This document shows, one piece after another, positions 11,861 through 23,200 of a stretch of DNA of 64,000 nucleotides; positions within the stretch are counted from its first letter, which is position 1, and every line of letters begins with the position of its first letter. The notes under the pieces were generated by a model, which worked only from the letters and a program-made list of their open reading frames with translations, was not told where the DNA came from and did no database searches. The stretch is from positions 40,591,053-40,655,052 of the forward strand of contig CM060732.1 of assembly GCA_030704615.1 (NCBI GenBank). Direction: 5' to 3'. Source of the stretch: Takakia lepidozioides (lineage: Eukaryota > Streptophyta > Takakiopsida > Takakiales > Takakiaceae). Made by a program: the position numbers and the translations under genes.

Positions 11861-12000
11861 GAGTGACATTTTAGTCACATTTACTTTTTGGGAGCTTGCA
11901 AAGGCGTGCTATGTAGCTAGGTTATCCCTCAATTATTCTGTCAATATTTGCGAGCATTGTTGAATATATCTTAATATAAAATTAAAATATGAAGCCAGAC

Positions 12001-12026
12001 GTTTGTTTTGTTTTGTTTTGTTTTGT
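12001..12026 (+). repeat. TTTTG microsatellite
   Basis: Four to five tandem GTTTT units are seen directly in the sequence. Confidence 0.85.
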
Positions 12027-12235
12027 AGATTTGAGATGTGAGTCCCCAACAGCGAGGCCCCAGCCCCGGTGCTTGGTACCATTGGAAAGACCTCGACGAG
12101 GAGGGGTGCACGGGCTTGGTCGGCTTGGTCTCATGATTTTTGGACATGTTGTGTGAGCGATGTGGAATTTCAAGTACTTTGGGTCGCTGGAAATTCCCGA
12201 AAAATAACAAAGTGGGAATTCCTGGGACAATGGTT

Positions 12236-12312
12236 GGAGCCTGGAGAGGAGAGATATTAGAGATATTAAGGGAAAGGTCTCCAGTTCAAATCTGGTCGTA
12301 GGCTCTGTGGAA
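12236..12312 (+). repeat. tRNA-like fragment with A tail, possible SINE head
   Basis: A T-arm-like hairpin, CCAG-TTCAAAT-CTGG, is centred near 12286. GGAGCCT upstream can pair with AGGCTCT downstream as an acceptor-like stem, and eight A residues follow. Spacing between the T-arm and the acceptor is wrong for a functional tRNA. I read it as a tRNA-derived relic, or possibly chance. Confidence 0.25.
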
Positions 12313-13289
12313 AAAAAATGAATTTGGACTTAGATGACATTGGCCAACGGCAGAGGCTACCCTAGAGGTTGCACTTGGGGTTGCACTTGGGCCTCGACAT
12401 AGGAGATGGCACAGGCTACCCTAATATCTAATTAGTAATACTCGGGTGTTTTTGTTTTTGTTTTTTTTGTTTTTTTTCCCAAGGATAATTGGTATTATTT
12501 ACATCCTCAGGATATATATGAGGATTTTTGTTATTTATTTATATCCTTCAAAATTCACCAACAGCAATATACCTTTATCCGGAGAATAAATATAATTTTC
12601 AACATAAAACATATCCGAACCCGGCGGGTAAGACAAAATAAATTTCCGGACCCCAGGGGTATCTTTAAAACAATATACCCGCACAACATTGGGTTTTTTT
12701 AATTTTAATTTTCCTTCCAAAGAAAGGGGTTCTAAGCTATGGCTCTTAGAAAGGCGGTGAGGGCGCTGAGGGACTCAGAAAATTTCCGCTCTCCTCCTCG
12801 ACCTCCCCTTGCGCCGGACACCTCCTTACCTAAGGAGGTGAAAAAATCAAGCAACCGGCCAGTTAGGCTGGGCTGGGCATCCAAATAATCAGCCAAAGAA
12901 CCTTCAAAAGAAGGAGCCAATACCTACTGGTTATATGATGAAATCCGTCAGTTAGTAGTGTTCACACATTTTTCCCTACTTCAGGAAGGTTTTGTAAAGG
13001 GATGTTCTGAGGCTATGGTCATGGTATAGGGATAGGATCAACCCACTTCTGGGAACAAAAACTGTAGGCGCATAAGATCTCAATAGATGAGTGGCAGTTG
13101 TGGTGTGGATAGACACTCACTGAATTTGACATTTTATCGAGCACATGGGAAGTTTTGTCTGTGCTCGTTGACCCCTTCAGATTCCAGCTGTTCTGACTTC
13201 CACATCTGTGTTGCCACAACTCTGCTAAGCACTTATGTTGATGCTATACCTGCACACCACTCAAAAACATTCCACCTGAGAAAAAGGAA
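12313..13289. other. Intergenic, nothing recognised
   Basis: T-rich runs lie near 12450-12480. Short open frames on both strands lack any recognisable motif. Confidence 0.35.
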
Positions 13290-13480
13290 AAAAAATGAAA
13301 GTAAAGACTTTATAACGTCCATAGGAGTGTAAAGAGCTGATCAGACAAAAGAAGGAATGATACAAGAAATAGTGTCCTCTACAAGCAGCCCGTAAAACAA
13401 CCATCGAGAAATTCTCTAAAGTGGGAGCCTCATGTACATTAGCAGCAGCTGTAACTGAATCTCATAATGAAAGGCCTCTT
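13290..13480 (-). mobile_element. Diverged 3' end of the TTTCA-tailed LINE family
   Basis: The text ACTTTATAACGTCCA, then AGAGCT, ACAAGCAGCCC and GAGCCTCATG, follows in the same order and spacing as the better-preserved copies at 16.67 and 24.47 kb, but with many substitutions. Orientation is minus, with the tail side at the left. Confidence 0.5.
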
Positions 13481-14258
13481 TAAGGGTAGGTGATTTCTGA
13501 ACCAGGAATATATCAGCCGTAATTGGGCCAAAGAGCAAATACTGGAACTGGTACATGCGACAATCCCAAATTGCCATGGAATTTGCACAGAGCTGAAAGC
13601 CATCCAGTGATTTGACTGTGCACTGATATATTGGTTTGCATGAAGAACTTGGAATGGATTCCAGGACTGTTACTCTGGCCCTCTAGCTTGCAGCAGATGT
13701 GGCTATGGTTATACCACCAAATGGGTAAAAAGAGGGGAAAGAGAGTGTTCATACATGTACATGCATCTGCTGGCAGGATCCTCTAGACAGCAAGCGATAC
13801 TAAATCTGTGTAGGTTGGTCCATTGCATCTCACATACAATGTCGAAGATGGATCTCTGTTTAAAGTCTCATTAGTTTGGTGTGGGATAACAAGAGTATGA
13901 CAAGAGGTTGTTAGTGCTGCAGACGGTGACATGCATGCTTGTAATATACATGTGGTATCTGTCGTTACCTTGGTGAAACTTCTCGATTCTCTGGGAGATT
14001 TCCTGCTCCAAGGCAATACGTTTTCTGCATCTTCTCTTGTTCAACACTCCTGGAGGATGGTGCTGTCCGTGCTTTAGCATTTCTCCATCGATGCCTTGTT
14101 ACTTGTTGGACCAAAACACTGCACTTTGGATTGGACGCTTCCTCCACTGTCAAAAATAACGCAATAGCATGACTGCCATAAAAGAGGTAAACTCACCAAA
14201 ACCTCCACAGGTGCCCGGTGGACTTATCAAGAGAACAGAAATGCCTCCATGGTTGGGC
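13481..14258. other. Downstream flank of the SCAPER homologue
   Basis: This is presumably the 3' UTR and terminator region of the minus-strand gene. No other coding or repeat structure could be supported. Confidence 0.35.
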
Positions 14259-17200
14259 TCAAAGTGCCTTGAAAACTTGACCCATCCAGGACCCTGATGA
14301 GAAAAACTCTTCCGCATACGTCCACAGACCTTCTGGAAACCTGTTCCGTAATGTAAAAGACACAGGCACCGAAAGAGCCAAGACGCCATCCCTGTTGTTC
14401 CCAGAGTTGCTTGGCAATTCAGAGGCATGAAAGTAACAGGATCCTGCTTTGGATCTCTTGGTGGAGAACACTTGCACATCAGGGAGTGGTGATGACATGG
14501 ATCCCCTGCTGCTAAAACTACTCCTGTGGGTTGTTTTTTCACTTTTTGGTCCATTTGCACTAGAGTCTCCATCACAGGAGGTTGCACGACCTTTTGCTGA
14601 ATCCCAGCTGACTTTCTTTGAAGAGGTGAGAAAAGTGTCTGGCAAGGGCACTTTGCATCGGGCTCGGTCACTGTTACAACTACCCACTGAATCCAGATCT
14701 GACATTCCCCGGCTTATCCTGCACTTTTCCTTTTCAGCCATTTCCTCTTCTTCAGGTTTATCATTCTCATTTACATGTGAGCCCCCCACCCTCAGACTTT
14801 TCAGAAAAGCAAGAAGCATGTCCATGCTCAGCTCTTGTTGCACTACATCACGGTTTCGCTCGCTGCCATAGCATACCGACAACAGTGTGCCTATCAAAAT
14901 TGGTGTCAGCTTGGGGTCGCTGAAGAAAGCAAATGGAAGATCGCACATCTGAAAACAAGACAAAGATCAAGGCAATCAGCAAGCAATGATTGTAATACAA
15001 AATTGCAGGACCCAAATCAATAGGCAGAGAGGCCACAAAAAATACAAGTTTTCGCAAGAAATGTATGTCACACAATCTAGCAATACCGATGTATCAAGCA
15101 TCTCCCTTTCAAACTTCCTAACAAGGTGGAAGCCTTAATAATTGGGTTGCTATTTTACCTTGTGGAGTATTGTGGGAGTTTTACCCCAACGAAGCACTGC
15201 TTGATTCCCCGGGTGCACCAATGCAGCATAACCAAGAAGCAGTAGTGTCTCCAGTAGCAATGCAGCAACCTGTGGCAACCCCCAAAGTAACCCTGATACT
15301 TTCTGGTAAGTGAGCGCTTTGGACGGGGAGATACAGTTTAAGAAAGCTTTAGCTTATTCCCCTAAAACCTGCTAAGCAAATTACTTGTCTTACACCATCA
15401 TGGACCGGTACATCGATTAGAAATGACAAATTACCTGGTCAGTGGCACTTTTCCATTTGCGAGTACAATGCGAAAGTAGAAAGCTCACAAGGTAGAAAAA
15501 CTCCCATCGTACATCTGGGAGAGCCTGCGAACCAGACAACATGTGAAAGACAAGCAAGAAAGACAAATAAATGAAATGAAACTTTATAATGTTGACGGGA
15601 AGCTCAATTCATCCAGAGACTTTAAGGTGAAAAGCTATGTAGATATGATGCTCAGCATGTTTGGTCCTCGTAATAAAAGACCTCAAGGGATTCACTGTCT
15701 CGGAACAGGCAATAGCATTCTCCACGGATCTCATAGTAGAGAGGACAGCGAATGAAGAAATGTCCTTCAGTCTCAATCTCCCCTATGTCATCTCTAGCGC
15801 AGAGCGAGCACAAGCGGTAGGATGCTCCAGGTTGTCCGATCTACTCGCAGGCTGTGTGAGCCCACCCTCAACCTTCCCAATGCCTGTCCTCAACATGGAG
15901 ATATTCGTTGGAGGAAAAATGCTCGTAGGAGTTCCGGATTTTTTCTCCCACTAAGGAACTGGTACACCAGTGACCCAGAATTCGGAGGCATAGACAACGG
16001 CAAGGGTTACAACCAAGCCAAAAAGCCACTTTTTTCTGGAAGCATGATGCAGATGGATTTGTTTGCATTTCCCCTGAAGACATGGGGTCGCAGCCTTTCC
16101 CTTTGTCAATCTGTCTGTAAATGTAGCTGCAAATTTACATTTTGATGCATGAATATCACTCCCAGATATGTGTACGACTTAACGACATTAATCTCTTGCT
16201 GGTTGAAGAGGAATATCCAATCAGCATGGGCATTAAAAACCATGGTCTTGGTTTTGTTGAGGTTGGCTTGCAGCCCATAGTCATTCGTGAACTCCTCTAA
16301 AGTGCGCAGGTGTTTCCTTAGGGAGATGGGAGATTGTGCCAATAGGACAACATCAGGGGCATAAAGACGCACTGATTGTGTTGGACTCCCTTCAAAGGCT
16401 CCCCAACTCCATGATTCTTCGCAATGCAGTCCCCCAAAGCATCTGCATAGCCTAAAGAGGGTAGGTGATGAAGGGCAGCCATGTTTTACCCCAGTATTGC
16501 TATGCACTTCTGAGAAATCCCCTGCCACCTTAACCGTGCCAAAGGCAGACTCATACACGCATAAAATGGCTCATATGACGTCTCTCCAGAAGGTTGGCTT
16601 GAGGGGCAGAATCAAAAGCTTTCTAGAAATCCACAAAGCATGTGTACAACATCTTCGTGTCTTGAGAAAATGAAATGATACTTCATAACGTCCACGGAAA
16701 GCTCAAAGAGCTTATGGGACAAGAGAAAGCATGAAACAAGAAAGGGGGTGGGGCCCTCCACAAGCAGCCCAAAAAACAACTAGCGATCAAGGGATCGTCC
16801 AAGGGTCAACGCCTCATGCAGATATGCTGCTAAGCATTTCTGATCTTCGTCAAGGAACACCTCTGTGAGAGATTGGCTATCTTGAACAATAGTATCTCCC
16901 ATGTATCTCATAGTAGAAAGGACAGTGAAAGAAGAAATGTTCTTCACTTTCCCTCCTGTTATCCCTGGCACAAGCAAGGCACAGGCGGTCCTCACACCTA
17001 CCAGTCTGTATACGCAGACTGTGGGAGCCCACCCTAAACTTCCCCAATGCCCTTTGTAGAGAAGGAGATAGAGCTGCAGACAGGTAGTTGGGCTGCAAGA
17101 TTCTGTCATCACGGAGGACCAAGATTGTCTCCCGATAGAACTGTAGTTTTGTTGCAAGATTGGCTCATTTCCAGGTTCGCCTGACATGAAGTTCCATCAG

Positions 17201-20200
17201 CTCCTGTCTGAAAGAAAGAAACTTTATAACGGGAAAGCTTGAAGAGCTTATGGGACACAAGATAGCAAGACACAAGGGAAAAAGTGGGGCCCAAAACCTG
17301 GTCCTTAATATAGAGAGATTCTGTACATTTGAGAGCCTCATGCAGATATGCAGCCAGTCATCTCTGCTCCTCACAACGAAAAACCTGTCAGGGATTGGCT
17401 ATCTCTGAAGAGGCGGTAGTAGTGGCCGTGGAGTTTGTAGTAGAGCGGACAGTGAAAGAGGATATGTTACTAAGTCTCAATCTTGTCTGTCCTCCCTGGC
17501 ACAGTATGGGCGTAAGTGTTGAGCACCTTTCAGGTTGTCTTGTCTTCCCAACTCCATTCTCAGACTGTGGGATCCCACCCTGGATAACGCAGTAGAGAGA
17601 AAGAAATTTTACAAAGTCTGAGGGAAAGACAGGTGGACAGCCAAGGTACGCATATGCGGACAACAGAATTCAGGCCTTATTATAGGGATATCTCATCTTT
17701 GAAGGACCCAATGTAAAGCCAGAAATACACATACCAGCGTGTTCTGAACAAGAGGAAGATCGACCCTTGCTACATTGTTGAGAACCTTGAGAGCACTTGT
17801 AGCCACTTCTTCAAAGTTGGATGGGAGTTCACTTGCTGCCTGTGTCAAGTCCAACTCAGGTTAATCAACCCTACATGTTTAAGCAAGAATGCCGAAGAAG
17901 TATGACAGCATTCCTACACCAAGTTTCTTGGAACCATCCATAGGTAGATGTGACTGAACCAATCCTCAGTTTTTCTGAAAGGAAATGTTCATTTCACTGA
18001 AGGATTCCCCAAGAATGTAAGGAGAATTCCTGGCTGCTGTAGGTGCCCAACAGGAGCACTTTTGGTAGTGACATCAACCTATGTTCCAAGAATTGAGCTT
18101 GTGGATTGATAATCTTTCTCAAGGTTTTCCTTCCCATTTGCATGTACAATTTTGGAACGCTGAACCACACCAACTAACCTTCATCTAGATTGTCCACACA
18201 AAGGTAAGTCCCACTACAAGAGTGAGCCACAAAGGTAGTGTCTGCTCCATTTGTTCCGCCCATACTGGGCGTGGGGTCTATGGCCACAAGGCTACGGCAA
18301 ACAACATCTTATGAGTATATCTTCATCTAGATCAACTAGAAAACACAATTTAGCCAACTGGTTGTTACCTGCTCTGCAGAAGATCGTGGATTAGCTCGAA
18401 GAACAAGAACTGTTAGCAAGGAGGGGAGTCCGATCAGCCCAGTCTCAGAAAAAGCTGCCACCACAGATGTGGCAGACCTATTAAGGTTTATTGATGCATT
18501 TGACCTTATCACAGGTTTCGGAGTTGCTCCTGTTATACCTGTTCTATTAAGTTTCTCCATGTTCTTGTCCTTCTCACCGTCATTCATTTTTTCTCCTCCT
18601 TCCTCAGTGACTTGAGTTTCAATGACCTGCAACCTATGTACCAATATGTTGACAGGTGCCGCATGAGCTGCTGAGAGAGTTTTCCCTCTTGGTCCTGTCA
18701 AGGTCTCCAACAACTTGAGGCCCAAAAAAACTGGGCCTCCAATTAAGCCACCCTGAAAAGACTGATCAAGTAGAACAAACATGTTACGAAGACGGTGAAG
18801 AATTTCATATGCCACAATCAAATCTGCCAAATCTTCTTGCATATCCAGTTGGCGCTCATCAGTGCAGGCATGGCCCATAATAGCTGTAATCGACCACAAT
18901 AGGCCTTCCAGCACCTCTCGCATTATATCCACCCTCTGATCACTGGACTGCTCTTGAGAGCTGTCCTTTCCACTGCTAGGAGCATCTTTCAAGGCACCTG
19001 AAACTCCCTTGAAGCCAGGAGAAATATCATTGAAGCTTCTGACACTAGCAGCGTTGGTGCCTGGGTCTATCGTGAAGAATCCTACGGTGCTAAAGGTCTG
19101 CAGACCTGCAGAGAGCATAGGGATGAAAGGAGGTAGGAGGTTGCGGGTAATAAAGTAACTGCGGTTGGCCGGAAGGGACAGAAGAACGCTCTGCACTCGC
19201 AGCAGCGCTACTGTCATGTGCGTGGGTTCTCGCTTTGAAGTTTGGGAAGCCGGGAGTGATGTCGCAATGTAATCAAGAAGGCCTTGGTGACGAGCTGCAT
19301 GGAGCTCAGGTTCTTTATCCTTCAGGCTCTGCAGAAGTGGAGAAACCAACAGAACCAGAGTGAGGACTAAAATAGTAGTACTGTCTGAAGGGAAGATCAT
19401 AGTCAATGTTGCAAAGCTGTAACCAGTAACGTTCAGTATCACAACCACTAAGGGAAGTAAAATATCTTGAGAAGGGTTGGAAGGGGTCCAGCTTCTTATT
19501 TTGGCAGAACAAATAGGGCCCTGCAAAAAATGCATAGGAAGTTGCATACTTCAATAAATTGCAAGTTTGCCTCTGCCTGTGAAGACATCTTGCCAAATCT
19601 CTTGGTAATGACAACTCTTAGGTAGATTGACTTTAATACTTCTTCTGCTTCCATATGAATCTCTCTGGGGAATCAGCCAAGTGCGGGGATTATACACACC
19701 TTACTCTAGGAACAGGAATAAGAGCTACACACATACACATGTGGAAAGGAAACCTAAATGTACAACATGACTCTACCTTCACAATGTCAGCAATGATGAG
19801 CCTGCTTGCAAGAGAATTCCCATGTTTCCTAGTTTCCTGCAGACGTCCAAGATCTTGCATCCACCTACCAATCTTGGACTGAGCCCCCCCTGCAAATGAT
19901 GTTGAGCAACAGAAGCAGCTGATCTGTTAGAACTGACCATTGTATCACCCCTTGTTGCCACTGTTTGACAATGGTATTTCTGAGAACTTGAAAGTGCTTG
20001 GACACGCATTTAAGATGGGATAGGTCAAGTCAGCAAACTCTTGCTATCCGCACACTCCTGGATTAATCATTATATCTCCTGCTGACTTCTTATATATGCT
20101 TCACCGGGAAAAGCTAATTTATCATCCCATCAGTTTTCTACCTTTTGTCTTTCACTAGCTGTAGTATGCAGTCGTAAATCAGCACCTCTCAGATGTCTAT

Positions 20201-23200
20201 CATGGCTTCAATGCTACTAATCATACAGAAGATACAAGCATGTAAGAGAATCAGAGACCCCAAGCTTGAAGTTTGGATCACACCTGCAATAGTTGCAGGG
20301 CGGATCCCAAATCCTCCTACTCCGGGGGAGGGCTCAACAAACTGTGCTTTCTTCGATGCCAATCTTTGGCGTATTTTCTTCACCCTCTTCTTAAAAGCCT
20401 GCTTATGCAGACAAATGCAGTTGGAGTTAGGAACCAGGGTGATCAACCCTTCGTCAACCTGGCCTAGGGCACTGGTTGTCAATTTCCCCAAAACCCCTTC
20501 CCTGTTAGTAGTTAGTTCAGCTCCAATGATGTGTTCAGGAGCTATTTTTTCTCTCCTTGATGAACACAAAGCTGAAGGTGATGCACACTCCCCCCATCTT
20601 GTCGGCGACTCAAGTTGCATCTCCCGGTTGGGTTTGTCTTGTTTATCAAGATTTATCATTGCATACTCCTTGATTTTCTCCAGGTAGAGTTTTCGGCGAA
20701 GTGCACTCTCTCTCAACCTCTCTTCCAACTTCTGCCCCACTAACTGACTTTCCTCCAGTTGAGCTTTCACAGGAACTTTCTTCTGTTCAACGTGCTCTAC
20801 TTCCCGACCCTCCCTGGCAGCACTGGCAGCTTTTCTTTCCTCTTCTCTCCTTACTTTATCCTCCTGTTTCCTGCACTCGGCCTCAACAATTCGATTCAAT
20901 CTCTCTGCTTCCAGCACCCGCTGCCGTTCCAGAGAGGCTTCCTCCCTTCCAAAGTCCTCACTTTGCTTAAGTCTGAGCTTTTGAAGTCTTTCTGCCCTTC
21001 GAAGCTCCAAGTCTTGAAGCTTCTGCTGCAATGAACCCTTCTTGTCCTCCCTATTAAGTGAGGTTATGAACCTCACTTCACTGCTTTTTCTAGCTCTCTG
21101 TGCAATCAGGGCAAGATGAGCCTCATGTCGCAATTCTCCATGCTGCTGCCTTGCATGCATGCCTTCCTGCCACTGGTTGACAGGGTTCAGCTTCTCCGTC
21201 GTCCTCTGAAGGCGCTGTGCCTGCTCGTTTTCCAGATCCATTCGTATTTTTGTTGCACGTGCCTGTCTTTCATCCAACTCGTGCATCCTTGACGGGGATT
21301 CCTTCTTCCTTTCAGGTGACAAAAGCTTGTTATTCAGAGATAATGCATGCTTTGCAGGGACTCTGCCAGGGGCTGGAGACCTTGACGTCTGTGATGAGCC
21401 CCGGAGAGAGAAAGACAGAATGTTCCCCAAATTTCTCTTCTCCTTGGTGCCAATAGGCCAATTTTGTTCCTTCCCCCTACTTGTACATGCAACACGTTGA
21501 CCACTAGCCTCCGTTGGCCTCATCAATCTATCGCTTTGGCCTGTGTTTGTTGAAAGGGTTCTGCTGGGCGATTCCATAATTCTGTCAGCTATGCTTGCTG
21601 TGTCAACTACAGAACCTCCCCTCTTCCGGCCTTCTCTTCCCATGCGAGAGCTGCATGGCACAGTGGGGGCTTGTATAGGAAGGTTCTCAGGAGTATTATA
21701 TATGTCTTTGCGGTTTTCCGTCAAGTCAGAATATCGCGAATCTGCATTGGGAGGAGGCTCTCGGTGTGAGGATTGATGAGAACCTGCCAAGGAGGACTTA
21801 ATTCCCTATCATTTCAGAATGTATCTTTGTGAGCAGAGAGCAACTTTCATGTTCTCACTGATTTCATGTAATCTCACTAGAAAACAATTAGCAGGCTCTC
21901 AGGAAGCTGAGGAAGGTTCTTCAACCTCAAGGAATATAGGATACAATTTTCCTTAGCTTCAGTGACAAACGAATGTACTCATAAGACATTGTTTGCACTA
22001 GCTCACCTATGTCACAGACTGGAAACAAGTTCAGGGAAGTTTTTTGCCTCACTTCATTTTCATCAGACAATTTCCTGGCAACAGACATGGCTTTGGACAC
22101 TACAGCCTCTAAGTCAGATTTATCCAGCAGGGTCAAGACTTGCGGGCTAAGATTCAGATCCTTGAGAATCTCTTCTACTCTCTTCCGCCAGGACTTAGCC
22201 TGTTTGACAGGACGATCCTGCTTCCAAGATATAGAGTCGATTAACTTAGGATATCTGATTTTGGACGTATGTTGGAGCTGAACCCGCCATCTGACCTTGA
22301 ATTCATCTCGTCGGGAGCTTAAGGAAGGGATGCCAAACTCACCCCGAACAGCCACATTGGCTGTTTTGGAGATGCTGACATGCACTCCTTAAGCACCCCC
22401 ACTTGAATGGATTCTAGAGACTTAGTCTGGTTGGAGTTATCAACCCATATTGCAGATGCGTACTCCAAGGCAGGTCTAATAACGCAACAAAAGCATGGTT
22501 TTTTTGTTGATCCCTCTGCAGTGGAAAAATTTAGTGAGACCCAGCGCTTTGCGCTTGCCAGTTTGAACAACTTTCTGAATATGTACATCCCAATTACAGT
22601 TGGAGGAAAACTCAACACCGAGGTATGTGTAGGAAGGAGGACCAGAATCTCTTGGCTTCCCCCCTGCCACTTGAGATCACCTCCTCCCTCTCCTCGGTCA
22701 TTGAATGCCCCCACTGCACATTTATTGACATTAGCCTCTAGCCCCCAAAGGTCAAAGTATCTCTTCGCGCAATCAATCAACTCCTGGAACTTCAGTAACA
22801 AAAGAAAGAACGTTTAAGGTATCCCTCCTTTTACCTTTTGTACGAAGGACTCCATCCATACCCTGCACGCTCTTGAGGGTCTCCAAAGATGAGGGAAGTA
22901 TGTCCGCCTGGTGCTGACAGCAGGCCATCCGACGTACCTGCAACACCAAAATTGAGTTCACCTTTCAGTGCCATAAAAGACCGAATCAAGTCCAATCTTA
23001 AGTCTCCACTTTTGTACTTCTGCTCATACACAAAAACTAGTAGAGAGAGACAGAATTTATTCATGAGACATTGTTTCTTGTGGCCATTCACCCCAAGCCC
23101 AGTTTTGGCGGAACGAAAGGGAACAGACACTACCTTTCTGAGGGGCTCACTCCAGTAGAGGGACTTACTTTGGCCTAACAATTAGTTCGGGATTTCCAGA

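Noticed and set aside
22831-23181. 116-codon minus-strand frame as one protein
   Set aside because: Its C-terminal part is SCAPER exon 3 and the rest is SINE-like intron sequence; an acceptor at 22938 separates them.
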